Part shown: positions 43,088 through 51,958 of the stretch, piece by piece | How positions within the stretch are numbered: position 1 is the stretch's first letter | How the letters are laid out: every line of letters starts with the position of its first letter | Origin: UBA7985 sp002690455 | GTDB taxonomy: Bacteria > Pseudomonadota > Alphaproteobacteria > UBA7985 | DNA: 51,986 nucleotides | Direction of reading: 5' to 3' | NCBI GenBank assembly: GCA_965662775.1 | Contig: CBFIIW010000019.1 | Location: 1-51,986, forward strand | Made by a program: the position numbers and the translations under genes | The notes under the pieces: model-generated | The model's database searches: none | Told to the model about the DNA's origin: nothing | What the model saw: the letters and a program-made list of their open reading frames with translations, nothing else

Positions 43088-43303
43088 TCGATGGGCCAGT
43101 TGGCCGCCAAAGATCGTGAGATCGATACGGTAATTAGTCCCTTCGACGCGTTGGACGCTCATTTCCATTGTCAATTTCGGCGGTAACAGTGTTTCTGTAG
43201 AACCTGTTCTCAAAAATCGGCGTGCATAGAGGAGTCCATGGCGTCCACGACTCTATCTGCGCCGCGTGGACCGGCCTCGTTCAGTCCGATTGGCGCCGAG
43301 CGG

Positions 43304-44317
43304 CTATGGGTCTGACTGGTTGGCAAAGAAGGCATCGCGGATTTCCTGCGGCGCAATCGTCCGCCATATCGACTGATACTGTTCTAGCACGGTTGCGCGG
43401 CTGATCGGTACGCCGGGGATCGCGATCCACTCTGGAATCTTATAGCCCAGTAGCTGGCTGATGGTGGTTCGGGCCGCGGCGACACCCTGTTTGAACGGGT
43501 GCTGTCCCGCGATTCCGACGATCGACCCGCCGCTGGCCAGCGATGTGGCTGAGAACTTACCTAGATCGACGGTTGTCATTGGAATTTTCAGCTCGGACAG
43601 CTCACTGAGAACACTTTCGGCCGGCGTATCCCAAACGACGAACAGGCCGGCCATGTCTGGGTGTTCCTGGAGCATGCGGCGTCCGACAGCCCCTGCTTCT
43701 TCGACCGTGTCAAAGCGTGTTGAAACCAGCTCGATGTCTGGGCGATTGCGCTCCATCCAGCGCGCAAAAGCCAGCTCGCGCTGGTTGGTTGCAAAGAAAT
43801 CCGCCTGGAAGCCCAGCACGCCGACCTTGGTCTTTGGCGCGATGAAATCGCTCAGGGCCTTGGCTGCCATTTGCCCCAAGCCAAAGTTGTCAGCGGAAAC
43901 CAGACCGCCATAGTCCTTGCCTGGAATCAAGGCTGTCGGGGCATTCTCGAGCAACATCAGGCCCACGCCCTTGTTGCTGATGTCCTTGTGCGCCTGCGCC
44001 ACGGAGGCGTTAGCAACGGGCAGAGAGATCAGCACCGACAGGTCCTGCGCGCTCAGGCGTTCGAGCGCCTCGATCTGCCGGTCGGGTGAAAACTTGCAGT
44101 CGATGACTTCGGTAACGACCACGCCGCTCTCGCCAAATGTGCCAATCATGCCGTTGAGCAAAAGGCGTGACCAGTCACTGTCAAGGGTATGCATGGCGAT
44201 GCCAACCCGGAAGTCACGATCTTTCGCGCGGCGGATGTCTTCGGGGAGCAAGACGACGCGCTCTGGCGGCGAAGGGGATTCGCCATGAGGTCCAAGACCT
44301 GAAACAGTCATTTTCAT
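43304..44317 (-). CDS. CUT2-type sugar-binding protein without signal peptide (cytoplasmic paralogue)
   Basis: 337-residue periplasmic-binding-protein-fold protein related to the exported receptor at 46741: shared segments include GKDYGGLVSADNFGLGQMAA against GQDYVASVSADNYGNGVAAA and the ligand-contact-like QADFFATNQRE against AADFFVTRQRY. Its N-terminus (MKMTVSGLGPHGESPSPPER) is polar, with no hydrophobic stretch, no lipobox and no Tat motif before the fold begins at about residue 37 (FRVGIAMHTLDSDWS). So it should remain in the cytoplasm. The start overlaps the ROK-type regulator's stop (ATGA, 44314-44317) with GAGAGGAG just upstream, so the two are made together. It lacks a DNA-binding domain, unlike LacI regulators. 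A soluble co-sensor for the regulator is the preferred inference; mis-annotated start or loss of export is the alternative. Confidence 0.85.
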   Translation of the reverse strand: MKMTVSGLGPHGESPSPPERVVLLPEDIRRAKDRDFRVGIAMHTLDSDWSRLLLNGMIGTFGESGVVVTEVIDCKFSPDRQIEALERLSAQDLSVLISLPVANASVAQAHKDISNKGVGLMLLENAPTALIPGKDYGGLVSADNFGLGQMAAKALSDFIAPKTKVGVLGFQADFFATNQRELAFARWMERNRPDIELVSTRFDTVEEAGAVGRRMLQEHPDMAGLFVVWDTPAESVLSELSELKIPMTTVDLGKFSATSLASGGSIVGIAGQHPFKQGVAAARTTISQLLGYKIPEWIAIPGVPISRATVLEQYQSIWRTIAPQEIRDAFFANQSDP

Positions 44318-45627
44318 CGCTCCTCTCCGTCTTGACCTGCGTGTGCTTCCGCAGGGGTGTTGTCAGACTTCTCGGCGAAATTCGGATGCAGAAGGGGTGA
44401 GCCGAGGTCGACCCACTGCCGCATGGTGCGCATTTCAAACAGCGCTTCGACAGCAATATGCCCTGCACCGATCAGCGAGGCCGAGCTCCCCATTTGCGAT
44501 CGGGTGATGCGCAGATCGCGCGTCGCCAAAGGGTGCGCTGCGCGGTACAAGCTCTCGCGGACCGCTGCCAGCAGGATGTCGTTGGACTGCGCCAGATCGC
44601 CTGATAGGACCACCAGCTCCGGGTTCAGCATATTGGCGAGAGTCGCAACTGTGGCACCGATGCGATGTCCGCTCTTACTGATGATATCGATGCTAGGTGT
44701 GTCACCCATCTGCGCTGACTGGCAGACATCGTTGACCGTGATGAAACCCGTGCGGTCGAGAATTTCGTTCAGCCGGGGGCTGGAGCCGGATTCGGCTGCC
44801 TTTTGCCCTTCTCTGAGGACCATGTCGGTGCCTGCCAGCCCGTCGAGCGTGCCCACCGGCTCGCCGGCTACGGGCAGCTGGCCGATTAGGCCCACGGCAC
44901 CGATGGCCCCTCTGTAGAGCTGGCCGTTTGAGACCAGCCCTGCACCAATCTGCCGTCCCAGTTTGACGAACAGCATATTGCTGACGTCGCCTTCTATACC
45001 CCGGGTGTACTCCCCCATGGTCATTGTCTCGACACTGGAGCGCAGCCAAACGGGCACCCGATGGGCCTGAAACAGTCTTTGCAGCACATCTGCATTGACC
45101 AGTGTCGGTTCAACGATCTGGTTCTGCCTTTCGAAAGGCGAGGATGACAGCCCGATCACCGGGCCGGGCAGAGCGATGGAGATACCCCAAACTTCCTGTC
45201 CCTCCAGCTGGCGGCTCATGGTCCAGTCGATCAGGCGCAGGATCCGATCAACAATCTTATCAGGATGCTCAGCCAGATCAGTCGTCTCATGGTGCTCGGT
45301 GACAAGATTACCGTCGAGGTCAACGAGCCCTGCACCGATGGAGTTCGAGCCGAGGGTCGCAACGAAGATCCGCGCCCTATCAGCGCAGAACTGGACCAAC
45401 CGCGGCGTCCGCCCGCGCGTGGACTCACCGGCTGCGTTTTCATGGACAAGACCAAGGTCGGTCAAGGTCGCTAGCCGGTCGGCGACGATCGCTCGGCCAT
45501 ATTCGCTGGACTCTTCGATGGCGAGCCGTGTGTTCGCACGGCCAAGCCGGATCAGCGTCAGAATTTCGGCCAGACTGGCGACAACCGCTTCTTTAGACCG
45601 CGCTCTCTGACGTTTGTTTGTCTGCAC
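44314..45627 (-). CDS. ROK-family transcriptional regulator with degenerate sugar-kinase core
   Basis: 437-residue regulator: N-terminal winged helix (about 15-85; RLAIEESSEYGRAIVADRLATLTDLG, ESTRGRTPRLVQF) and ROK fold (about 90-400). The kinase-type residues are gone: DxGGT reads TLGSNS, the ENDVN catalytic Asp region reads RSSVE, GEIGH reads GLIGQ, and the CxCGxxGCxE zinc motif reads GEPVGTLDGL with no cysteines. Sugar binding by the ROK domain is therefore doubtful. Translation starts at GTG (45627). It is divergent from the isomerase gene; three TTCAGCA-type heptamers lie between. Coupled to a cytoplasmic binding-protein paralogue that could supply ligand sensing. Confidence 0.87.
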   Translation of the reverse strand: MQTNKRQRARSKEAVVASLAEILTLIRLGRANTRLAIEESSEYGRAIVADRLATLTDLGLVHENAAGESTRGRTPRLVQFCADRARIFVATLGSNSIGAGLVDLDGNLVTEHHETTDLAEHPDKIVDRILRLIDWTMSRQLEGQEVWGISIALPGPVIGLSSSPFERQNQIVEPTLVNADVLQRLFQAHRVPVWLRSSVETMTMGEYTRGIEGDVSNMLFVKLGRQIGAGLVSNGQLYRGAIGAVGLIGQLPVAGEPVGTLDGLAGTDMVLREGQKAAESGSSPRLNEILDRTGFITVNDVCQSAQMGDTPSIDIISKSGHRIGATVATLANMLNPELVVLSGDLAQSNDILLAAVRESLYRAAHPLATRDLRITRSQMGSSASLIGAGHIAVEALFEMRTMRQWVDLGSPLLHPNFAEKSDNTPAEAHAGQDGEER

Positions 45628-45696
45628 TGATTCTCTCGTGTTTTACCGCCGAATCCCGCCCCGAAGGTTTGGGCTGAACTGATCTATCCACACAAA

Positions 45697-45759
45697 TTCA
45701 GCATTTCAAGCCGATTATTTTGCTGAAAAAATGCAGAATAGTAGTGTTTCAGCACAAAA
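45697..45759. promoter_or_regulatory. candidate ROK-regulator operator cluster
   Basis: The heptamer TTCAGCA occurs at 45697-45703 and 45748-45754 and inverted (TGCTGAA) at 45721-45727. The latter two form an imperfect inverted repeat TTTTGCTGAAA / TTTCAGCACAAAA (45718-45728 and 45747-45759). The cluster lies in the AT-rich 254-bp gap between the divergent regulator and isomerase genes. Confidence 0.55.
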
Positions 45760-45881
45760 GTGGCTTGATTTAGTGCAAATATTCGGTCTAAAGGCTAAAA
45801 AAAGGGCAGGACGGCCAACCACTCAAGGGAAAGAGGCTGGATCCGTTCGAACCGCGCCAACGATGAAACGGGAGGATCAAG

Positions 45882-46691
45882 ATGAGCTGGAAATTTGCGT
45901 ATCAGGCGAATTGCTGGGGCGACCTGGGAGGTAACGCAGAGGGCGTGACGTCGATCACGAAGCTCTATTACCGGACCTTTGGAGACATGGACCGTGCCTT
46001 CGCAGAGATTGCGGCTGCTGGTTACGAAGGGGTCGAGCTCTTCGACGGCAACTTCCTCGAATATTCGGCCGCCAAGATGCGGAAGCTGCTGGCCGACAAC
46101 GGTCTGAGCCTCGTTGCGGCCTACGCCGGGGCCAATTTTATCTTCGACGACGTACTGCCCGAAGAACTGCAGCGCATCGTGCAGTCCGCGGACCGTCTGG
46201 CGGAACTGGGGGGTGAGCACCTCGTGGTTGGCGGTGGCGCTAAGCGCTACAACGGCACCGTCGACACCGACTACTACCGCCTTGGTGCAGCACTCGACCG
46301 GGTCAACGACATCGGTAAGAGCCGTGGTCTCCAGGCCCACTATCACCCGCACCTTTCGACCATTGTCGAAGGACCGGAAGACGTCAGCCGGATCTTCAAG
46401 CTGACCTCGATCAACTTTTGCCCCGATACCGCGCACCTTGCTGCGGCTGGCGGTTCCCCGAGCGATCTGATCCGGGAGCACGCCAGCAGGATCACCTACG
46501 TCCACCTCAAAGGGCTGCAGCGCGAACCTTTCGCCTTCACGCCCCTGGATCGGGGTGACGTGCCGACCGACGAAATTCTCACCGCAATGCGTGAGGTCCA
46601 GTTCTCAGGCTGGGTCTGTACCGAGTTGGATGCCTGGGATGACCCGGCAGAAGGAGCTCGGCTCAGCATGAGTTATTTGCGGAACCACTGA
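45882..46691 (+). CDS. sugar phosphate isomerase/epimerase family protein (AP-endonuclease-2 TIM barrel)
   Basis: 269-residue TIM-barrel protein of the xylose-isomerase-like/IolE superfamily. Metal-ligand features: GYEGVELFDGNF (Glu), AHYHPHLSTIV (His), FCPDTAHLAAAGG (Asp, His), YVHLKG (His) and WVCTELDAWDDP (Glu). It probably isomerises, epimerises or dehydrates the imported sugar or its keto derivative. GGGAGG lies 6 bp before the ATG. First gene of the plus-strand operon with receptor, dehydrogenase and transporter; it faces the ROK regulator. Confidence 0.86.
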   Translation: MSWKFAYQANCWGDLGGNAEGVTSITKLYYRTFGDMDRAFAEIAAAGYEGVELFDGNFLEYSAAKMRKLLADNGLSLVAAYAGANFIFDDVLPEELQRIVQSADRLAELGGEHLVVGGGAKRYNGTVDTDYYRLGAALDRVNDIGKSRGLQAHYHPHLSTIVEGPEDVSRIFKLTSINFCPDTAHLAAAGGSPSDLIREHASRITYVHLKGLQREPFAFTPLDRGDVPTDEILTAMREVQFSGWVCTELDAWDDPAEGARLSMSYLRNH

Positions 46692-46740
46692 GTTCCGATC
46701 ATCGGGCGCTTAAGCCCAAAACTTTCCTTGGGAGGAAATC

Positions 46741-47856
46741 ATGAAATCGACGTCTACACTGGCACTGCTAGGTGCCGTTTTCTCAACCTTTGCTATCGGC
46801 GCAATTGCACAGGCCGACCCGGCCGCTAAACTCGCCAGCCTGCAGTCTGCTGTGCTCTCCAAAGGGCCGAATGGTGAAGACCCGGCTGCGGCGGCTGACA
46901 TCAGCCTATCCGACGCCGAACTGGCCAAAATCAAGGGCATGAACGCCACAGCCGCGATTGTCATGCACTATGGCGGTAACGACTGGAGCCAGGCACAGAT
47001 TAACGGCCTTGAGACCCAGTTTGCGGCCATGGGCATCGACGTCATCGCCGTTACGGACGCGGGCTTCAAGCCTGAGAAGCAGGTATCCGACATTGAAACT
47101 GTCTTGGCCCAGAAGCCGGACATCATCGTCTCTATCCCGACCGATCCGGTTGCAACGGCCGGTGCATTCCGTGCCGCGGCTGAGGCTGGCGTGCAGTTGG
47201 TGTTCATGGACAACGTTCCTGCCAACTTTGTCGCCGGTCAGGACTACGTAGCCTCCGTATCTGCGGATAACTACGGTAACGGCGTTGCGGCCGCACACCT
47301 GATGGCTCAGGCCCTCGATGGTGAAGGTGAAATCGGCATCGTGTTCCACGCGGCAGATTTCTTTGTCACCCGCCAGCGTTACGACGCCTTCAAGTCGACG
47401 ATTGAGAGCGATTACCCTGGCATCTCCATTGTTGCGGAGCAAGGCATTGGTGGCCCGGATTTCTCCGGTGATGCCGACAAGGCTGCTTCCGCCATGATTG
47501 TATCCAACCGTAATATCGACGGCATCTGGGCGGTCTGGGATGTCCCGGCTGAAGGCGTTATCGCCGCTGCTCGCGCTGCGGGTAAGGATGACCTGGTGAT
47601 CACCACGATCGACCTCGGTGAAAACGTTGCAATTTCCATGGCCCGTGGTGGTTACGTCTACGGTCTAGGTGCACAGCGCCCGTACAACCAAGGTGTGACT
47701 GAAGCCATGCTGGCCGGGTACGGCCTGCTGGGCAAAGACGCTCCTGCGTTCGTGGCTCTGCCAGCCCTTCCGGTGACTAAACAGAACCTGCTTGATGCTT
47801 GGGAAACGGTTTACAGCGTTGAAGCCACCAATAACATCAAGAACAGCATGAACTAG
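46741..47856 (+). CDS. CUT2-type sugar ABC transporter substrate-binding protein
   Basis: 371-residue exported receptor with signal peptide (MKSTSTLALLGAVFSTFAIG, cut likely after AQA). An unusual 45-residue acidic/Ala-rich extension (GPNGEDPAAAADISLSDAEL) precedes the binding fold, which starts at NATAAIVMHYGGNDWS. Fold features: SIPTDPVATAGAF, VSADNYGNGVAAA, IDGIWAVWDVPAEG and TTIDLGENVA. Ligand is unknown; ribose/polyol-type by family. GGGAGG precedes the ATG. A terminator-like hairpin after the gene should raise receptor level over the membrane parts. Paralogous to the cytoplasmic protein at 43304. Confidence 0.9.
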   Translation: MKSTSTLALLGAVFSTFAIGAIAQADPAAKLASLQSAVLSKGPNGEDPAAAADISLSDAELAKIKGMNATAAIVMHYGGNDWSQAQINGLETQFAAMGIDVIAVTDAGFKPEKQVSDIETVLAQKPDIIVSIPTDPVATAGAFRAAAEAGVQLVFMDNVPANFVAGQDYVASVSADNYGNGVAAAHLMAQALDGEGEIGIVFHAADFFVTRQRYDAFKSTIESDYPGISIVAEQGIGGPDFSGDADKAASAMIVSNRNIDGIWAVWDVPAEGVIAAARAAGKDDLVITTIDLGENVAISMARGGYVYGLGAQRPYNQGVTEAMLAGYGLLGKDAPAFVALPALPVTKQNLLDAWETVYSVEATNNIKNSMN

Positions 47857-47909
47857 GACCCTCTCCCGCTGCAGACAGGCGGGCCGTTCAGGTTCGTCGC
47901 TGCTCAATG

Positions 47910-47947
47910 AACGGGGGGTGCCGGTTACCAGCGTCTCCCCGTTTTTT
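47910..47947 (+). terminator. terminator-like hairpin after the receptor gene
   Basis: AACGGGG (47910-47916) pairs with CCCCGTT (47937-47943), followed by four further T. Downstream genes start 21 bp later with no gap for a strong promoter, so partial readthrough is likely and the hairpin would lower dehydrogenase and transporter expression relative to the receptor. Confidence 0.75.
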
Positions 47948-47967
47948 GATTTCGAAAAGATAAGAAG

Positions 47968-49134
47968 ATGAGCAAGATACTGAACGTAGCAATGATCGGG
48001 GGTGGATTCATGGGCAAGGCGCACGCCATGGCCTATGCCGCCATGCCCATGTTTTTCTGGCCTGCGCCGGCGCTTCCCGTGCGGAAGGTTGTCGTCGATG
48101 TCACGCAGGAACTGGCAGAGGACGCCCGGGACCGTTTTGGTTTTGAAGAAGCCTCAACCGACTGGCTGAGCGTTGTACAACGTGACGATATCGACGTCGT
48201 AGATATCTGCACGCCGAACAACATGCATGCAGAAATGGCGATCGCGGCAGCAAAGGCCGGCAAGCACATTCTGTGTGAAAAACCGCTTTCGAACACCCTT
48301 GAAGACGCCGAGCGAATGACCGCTGCGGTCCGAGAAGCTGGGGTCATCTCTATGGCCGCCTTCAACTATCGCCGAACCCCAGCCATCGCACTGGCCAAGA
48401 AGCTGATCACCGATGGGAAGATTGGCGAGATCCGGAACTTCCGGGGTACCTACCTGCAGGACTGGTCCGCCGACCCTGATGGACCGCTGTCGTGGCGGTT
48501 CCAGAAGTCAGTAGCCGGTTCAGGGGCGCTGGGCGACATCGGTACCCACGTGATCGATCTGGCCCACCATCTGGTTGGACCGATTGCTTCGACGCTCGCC
48601 ATAGCCAAGACCTACATTGCCGATCGTCCGATTCAAGATAGCGGCTTCGATGCCCTCGGCGCTTCGGAAAAGATGTCGGACGCACCGCGGGCACCCGTGG
48701 ACGTGGACGACGAGGTTTCCGCACTGCTGCGGTTCGAAAATGGCGCCATCGGAAGCCTCGAGGCTTCGCGAAACGCTTATGGCCGCAACAACTTCATCAC
48801 TCTGGAAATCCACGGCACCAAGGGTTCGATCCACTTCAACTACGAGCGCCGTGATGAGTTACAGGTGATGTTCGCTGGCGATCCGGCGGACACCCGGGGG
48901 TTCCGGACCATCTACACCGGCCCCGCGCATCCCTATGGTCAGGGGCTTTGGCCGATCCCTGCGCTTGGCATCGGCTACTCCGAGACGAAGATTGTGGAGT
49001 GTTTTGATCTGATCTCAGCCATTGCCGACAACCAGCAACCCAGCCCGAACTTCGACGAAGCACTTCGGGTTGAGAAGGTGGCCCACGCGATTGCTCGGTC
49101 GGCTGAGTCCGATCGGTGGGAGAGCCTTGGGTGA
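47968..49134 (+). CDS. Gfo/Idh/MocA family oxidoreductase
   Basis: 388-residue NAD(P)-dependent sugar/polyol dehydrogenase. Seen: Rossmann start VAMIGGGFMGKAHAMAY, DICTPNNMHAEMA, catalytic-lysine motif LCEKPLSNTLEDAE, and GDIGTHVIDLAHHLVGP with the active-site Asp and His. Likely oxidises the imported sugar or polyol at a ring carbon, giving a keto form for the isomerase(s). Ends in a 4-bp overlap with the ATPase gene (GTGA). Ribosome-binding site is weak. Confidence 0.9.
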   Translation: MSKILNVAMIGGGFMGKAHAMAYAAMPMFFWPAPALPVRKVVVDVTQELAEDARDRFGFEEASTDWLSVVQRDDIDVVDICTPNNMHAEMAIAAAKAGKHILCEKPLSNTLEDAERMTAAVREAGVISMAAFNYRRTPAIALAKKLITDGKIGEIRNFRGTYLQDWSADPDGPLSWRFQKSVAGSGALGDIGTHVIDLAHHLVGPIASTLAIAKTYIADRPIQDSGFDALGASEKMSDAPRAPVDVDDEVSALLRFENGAIGSLEASRNAYGRNNFITLEIHGTKGSIHFNYERRDELQVMFAGDPADTRGFRTIYTGPAHPYGQGLWPIPALGIGYSETKIVECFDLISAIADNQQPSPNFDEALRVEKVAHAIARSAESDRWESLG

Positions 49135-50714
49135 GTACTGGGACTGAACTTAGCAAGGCTGTCGAGATGCGTGGGATCTCCATGCATTTCGGCAGCCTCG
49201 TCGCGCTCGACGATGTTGATTTATCGGTGAGGGCGGGAGAGGTTCATGCGCTGCTGGGCGGCAACGGCGCTGGGAAGTCCACCCTGTTGAAGATTCTCAA
49301 TGGGGTCTACCGGCAGACGGCAGGCGATATCACGGTGTTCGGCGCGACGCTGCAGGGCAATAGCCCGGAGCTGGCGCGCGCGGCGGGGGTCGCCATGAAC
49401 TTTCAGGAAATGAGCCTGATCCCATCGCTGACGGCGGCGCAGAACATCTTTCTCAACCACGAATTCCTCCACAGTGGCCTGATCAACGAGGCTGCGGCGG
49501 TGGCGCGAGCGCGCGAGCTGTTCGAGCAACTCAATGTCGATGTCGATCCGACGACGCTGGTTTCCGACCTCAGTCCCGGCCAGCGGCAGCTGACCGAAAT
49601 CGCCAAATCGATCAGCCAAGACGCTCGTGTCTGGATCCTCGATGAGCCGTCCACGGCCCTTTCGGTGACTGATGTTGATCGCCTCTTCGACAGTATTCGT
49701 GCACACACTGCGCAGGGCAACGCCGTGATCTATGTCAGCCACCGTATGGACGAGATTTCCGAGATATCCGATCGACTGACCATCCTGCGCGACGGCAGGA
49801 AAGTGACCACTGCGGAGACCCGATCGACCTCGGTCAGCCAGATGATCGAGCACATCGTCGGTAAGAAGGCGCGGGATTTCAGCAATCTTACGCTAAGCCG
49901 GAAAGCCCTCGGCGCGCCGATTCTGGAGCTGGATGCACTGCAGGACGCCCACAAACTGCAGCCGGTTTCCCTGAGCATCCGTGAAGGCGAAGTGGTGGGG
50001 CTGGCTGGCCTGCTCGGGTCGGGCCGCTCGTCGCTGATCAAACTCATTGCCGGGGTCGATGCCAAGGCCCGCGGGCAAATCCGGGTGGCCGATCAGCCGG
50101 TGGACTTTCGAGGACCTGCGGATGCCATGGCGCAGGGGATCGCCCATGTTCCGGAATCGCGGGCCACACAGGGGATCATCGGCGCTCACGCAACAAGCGA
50201 CAACCTCACCCTCAGTATTCTCGACCGCATTTCCGTGCGGGGGCTGATCAGCCAGAGGCGGGTCAGGACGTTGTCGCAAAAGCAGATCGACGAGTTCGAC
50301 ATCAAGGTCGAGAGCCACAGAACGCCCGTGTTGAATCTCTCCGGGGGCAACCAGCAAAAGGTGGTGCTGGGCAAGAACTTCGGCATCGATCCGAAAATCC
50401 TGCTGCTCGACGAACCCACCGCTGGGATCGATATCGGTGCGAAGACCGAAATCATCGATGCCATTCACATCAAGGCGGGTGAGGGCATGGCGGTCATCGT
50501 TGCTTCATCGGAGCTCTCAGAGCTGGCCGTGGCCTGCGACCGCTTCCTGATCCTCGCTGACGGCGTGATCTGCGAAGACGTCAGCCGCGACGACATCATC
50601 GCTGAAAACCCGGAGGGCGCCGACATGGTGCCCTTCATCCAGCGCGTGCTTGAAGAAAAGATCCAGGCCGCCAACAGAAACCTCAAGACCGAAGGCTTTA
50701 GTGAGAAGCAATGA
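49131..50714 (+). CDS. CUT2 sugar ABC transporter ATPase (two ABC domains)
   Basis: 527-residue double ATPase. Domain 1 has Walker A GGNGAGKSTLLKILNG, signature DLSPGQRQLTEIAKS and Walker B WILDEPSTALS. Domain 2 has the family's degenerate Walker A GLLGSGRSSLIKLIAG, signature NLSGGNQQKVVLGK and Walker B ILLLDEPTAGID. The start is the GTG at 49131, which overlaps the dehydrogenase stop by 4 bp; an upstream ATG at 49116 would lie inside that gene. Its stop overlaps the permease ATG. Confidence 0.92.
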   Translation: MSTGTELSKAVEMRGISMHFGSLVALDDVDLSVRAGEVHALLGGNGAGKSTLLKILNGVYRQTAGDITVFGATLQGNSPELARAAGVAMNFQEMSLIPSLTAAQNIFLNHEFLHSGLINEAAAVARARELFEQLNVDVDPTTLVSDLSPGQRQLTEIAKSISQDARVWILDEPSTALSVTDVDRLFDSIRAHTAQGNAVIYVSHRMDEISEISDRLTILRDGRKVTTAETRSTSVSQMIEHIVGKKARDFSNLTLSRKALGAPILELDALQDAHKLQPVSLSIREGEVVGLAGLLGSGRSSLIKLIAGVDAKARGQIRVADQPVDFRGPADAMAQGIAHVPESRATQGIIGAHATSDNLTLSILDRISVRGLISQRRVRTLSQKQIDEFDIKVESHRTPVLNLSGGNQQKVVLGKNFGIDPKILLLDEPTAGIDIGAKTEIIDAIHIKAGEGMAVIVASSELSELAVACDRFLILADGVICEDVSRDDIIAENPEGADMVPFIQRVLEEKIQAANRNLKTEGFSEKQ

Positions 50715-51643
50715 TCGATTTTGCACTCAAGAACTGGCGTCAGAACATAATCTACATCGGCTTTGTGCTGATTTTTCTGCTGTTTGCCCTGACCCTGAAC
50801 GATCGGGGCTTCTTGAACCCCAACAACCTGCTCAACATTTTCCGCCAGACCGCGATGATCGCAATCATGGCCATCGCCATGACCTACGTGCTGTCGGCCG
50901 GAGAGATTGACCTGTCTGTGGGGGCTGTCGCTGGGCTGACGACGGTGACCGTGGCGCTGACGATATCGGTCGCCGGTCCGCTGGCTGGGGTTGCTGTGGG
51001 ATTGCTGACCGGCATTGCGGTTGGTGTATGCAATGGCTGGCTGACGACGCGTATAGGGATACCGTCCTTCCTGACAACACTGGCGATGATGGGCATTGCC
51101 AAGGGCGTGGCCATGTGGATTTCTGACACCTCCGCCGTGCCGATCCTCTCTCGTTCCTTCGCTTGGTTCTTCGGTGGCGGTTCGCTGGGCATCGTGCCGA
51201 TCCTGTTTTTTTGGATCCTCATTTTTGGCGTTTGGGGGCATATCCAGCTCAAGCACACCGGCTTCGGTCGGCGGGTGCTGGCCACAGGCGGCGGCGAAAC
51301 CGCGGCGCGCTACACCGGGATCAACGTCAAAAACGTCAAGTTCCAGGTTCTGGTTGTCTCTGGCACTGCGGCTGCTATCGCAGGGATGCTCTATGCGGGC
51401 CGGTTGCAGTCAGGACGGTTCCAGCTGGGCGAGGGCGATGAGCTGTCGGTGATTGCAGCGGCCGTGCTTGGCGGGACCAGCCTGTTTGGTGGCAAGGGTA
51501 CAGTCATCGGCACCATTGTCGGTGCCCTGATGATCGGGATGATCAACAACGGCCTGATCCTGATGGGGCTGGAATACAGCCAGCAACTGATCGCGCGCGG
51601 TGGGATCATCATCCTCGCCGTTGCCCTGTCACAGCGGCAGTAA
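50711..51643 (+). CDS. CUT2 sugar ABC transporter permease (RbsC type)
   Basis: 310-residue permease with eight to ten hydrophobic segments. Typical features: NPNNLLNIFRQTAMIAIMAIAMTYVLSAGEIDLSVG (split across helices 2-3), the EAA-like loop TGFGRRVLATGGGETAARYTGINV, and GDELSVIAAAVLGGTSLFGGKGTVIGT. ATG lies in an ATGA overlap with the ATPase gene. Completes the importer with the receptor at 46741. The next ATG (51644) follows the TAA without a gap. Confidence 0.92.
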   Translation: MIDFALKNWRQNIIYIGFVLIFLLFALTLNDRGFLNPNNLLNIFRQTAMIAIMAIAMTYVLSAGEIDLSVGAVAGLTTVTVALTISVAGPLAGVAVGLLTGIAVGVCNGWLTTRIGIPSFLTTLAMMGIAKGVAMWISDTSAVPILSRSFAWFFGGGSLGIVPILFFWILIFGVWGHIQLKHTGFGRRVLATGGGETAARYTGINVKNVKFQVLVVSGTAAAIAGMLYAGRLQSGRFQLGEGDELSVIAAAVLGGTSLFGGKGTVIGTIVGALMIGMINNGLILMGLEYSQQLIARGGIIILAVALSQRQ

Positions 51644-51958
51644 ATGACCTCCCACCTACCCACTATCACCGATGTCGCGCGTCGCGCGGGTGTGTCAACA
51701 GCCTCGGTGAGCCGTGTGCTCAATGCCTCCGATCAGGTCAGCGACAGGTTGCGCACCGTGGTGCAGCGCGCCATTCGTGACATTGGCTATGTCCCCAATG
51801 CAGCGGCGCGAAGCCTTCGAATGGCAGGTGCGGGCGACCCCTACGCTGCCGCCCAATGCAGAGAATCCCAGATCCGGTACGGGCGGGATCCCACAGGCCA
51901 TGATGGTCTGAACAAGAAGAAAAAGAAGAAGAAAAAGATGAAAGATGAGGGCGGAACG
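51644..51958 (+). pseudogene. LacI-family regulator reduced to its DNA-binding domain
   Basis: Starts directly after the permease stop. Codons 1-59 are a complete LacI helix-turn-helix and hinge: TITDVARRAGVSTASVSRVL, then QVSDRLRTVVQRAIRDIGYV and PNAAARSLR. After that the sequence no longer matches LacI; the roughly 260-residue ligand-binding core is missing. The frame stays open through a 45-codon stretch with eight consecutive lysines and into the next gene's ATG at 51959. A different frame over 51815-51908 reads VRATPTLPPNAENP and might be the old C-terminal tail, which would mean an internal deletion. Functional status is unclear: remnant, or an HTH fused to an isomerase. Confidence 0.7.
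51914..51938 (+). repeat. purine-only A/G tract encoding eight lysines
   Basis: 25 consecutive purines, codons AAG/AAA giving Lys8 in the LacI-remnant frame, in otherwise GC-rich sequence. It ends 20 bp before the isomerase ATG. It may be slippage-prone, or mark the junction of a rearrangement or assembly join. Confidence 0.6.

Noticed and set aside
43007..43213. 68-codon minus-strand open frame between NagA region and the binding-protein paralogue
   Set aside because: Overlaps the plus-strand small membrane gene, lacks a ribosome-binding site and matches no family I recognise.
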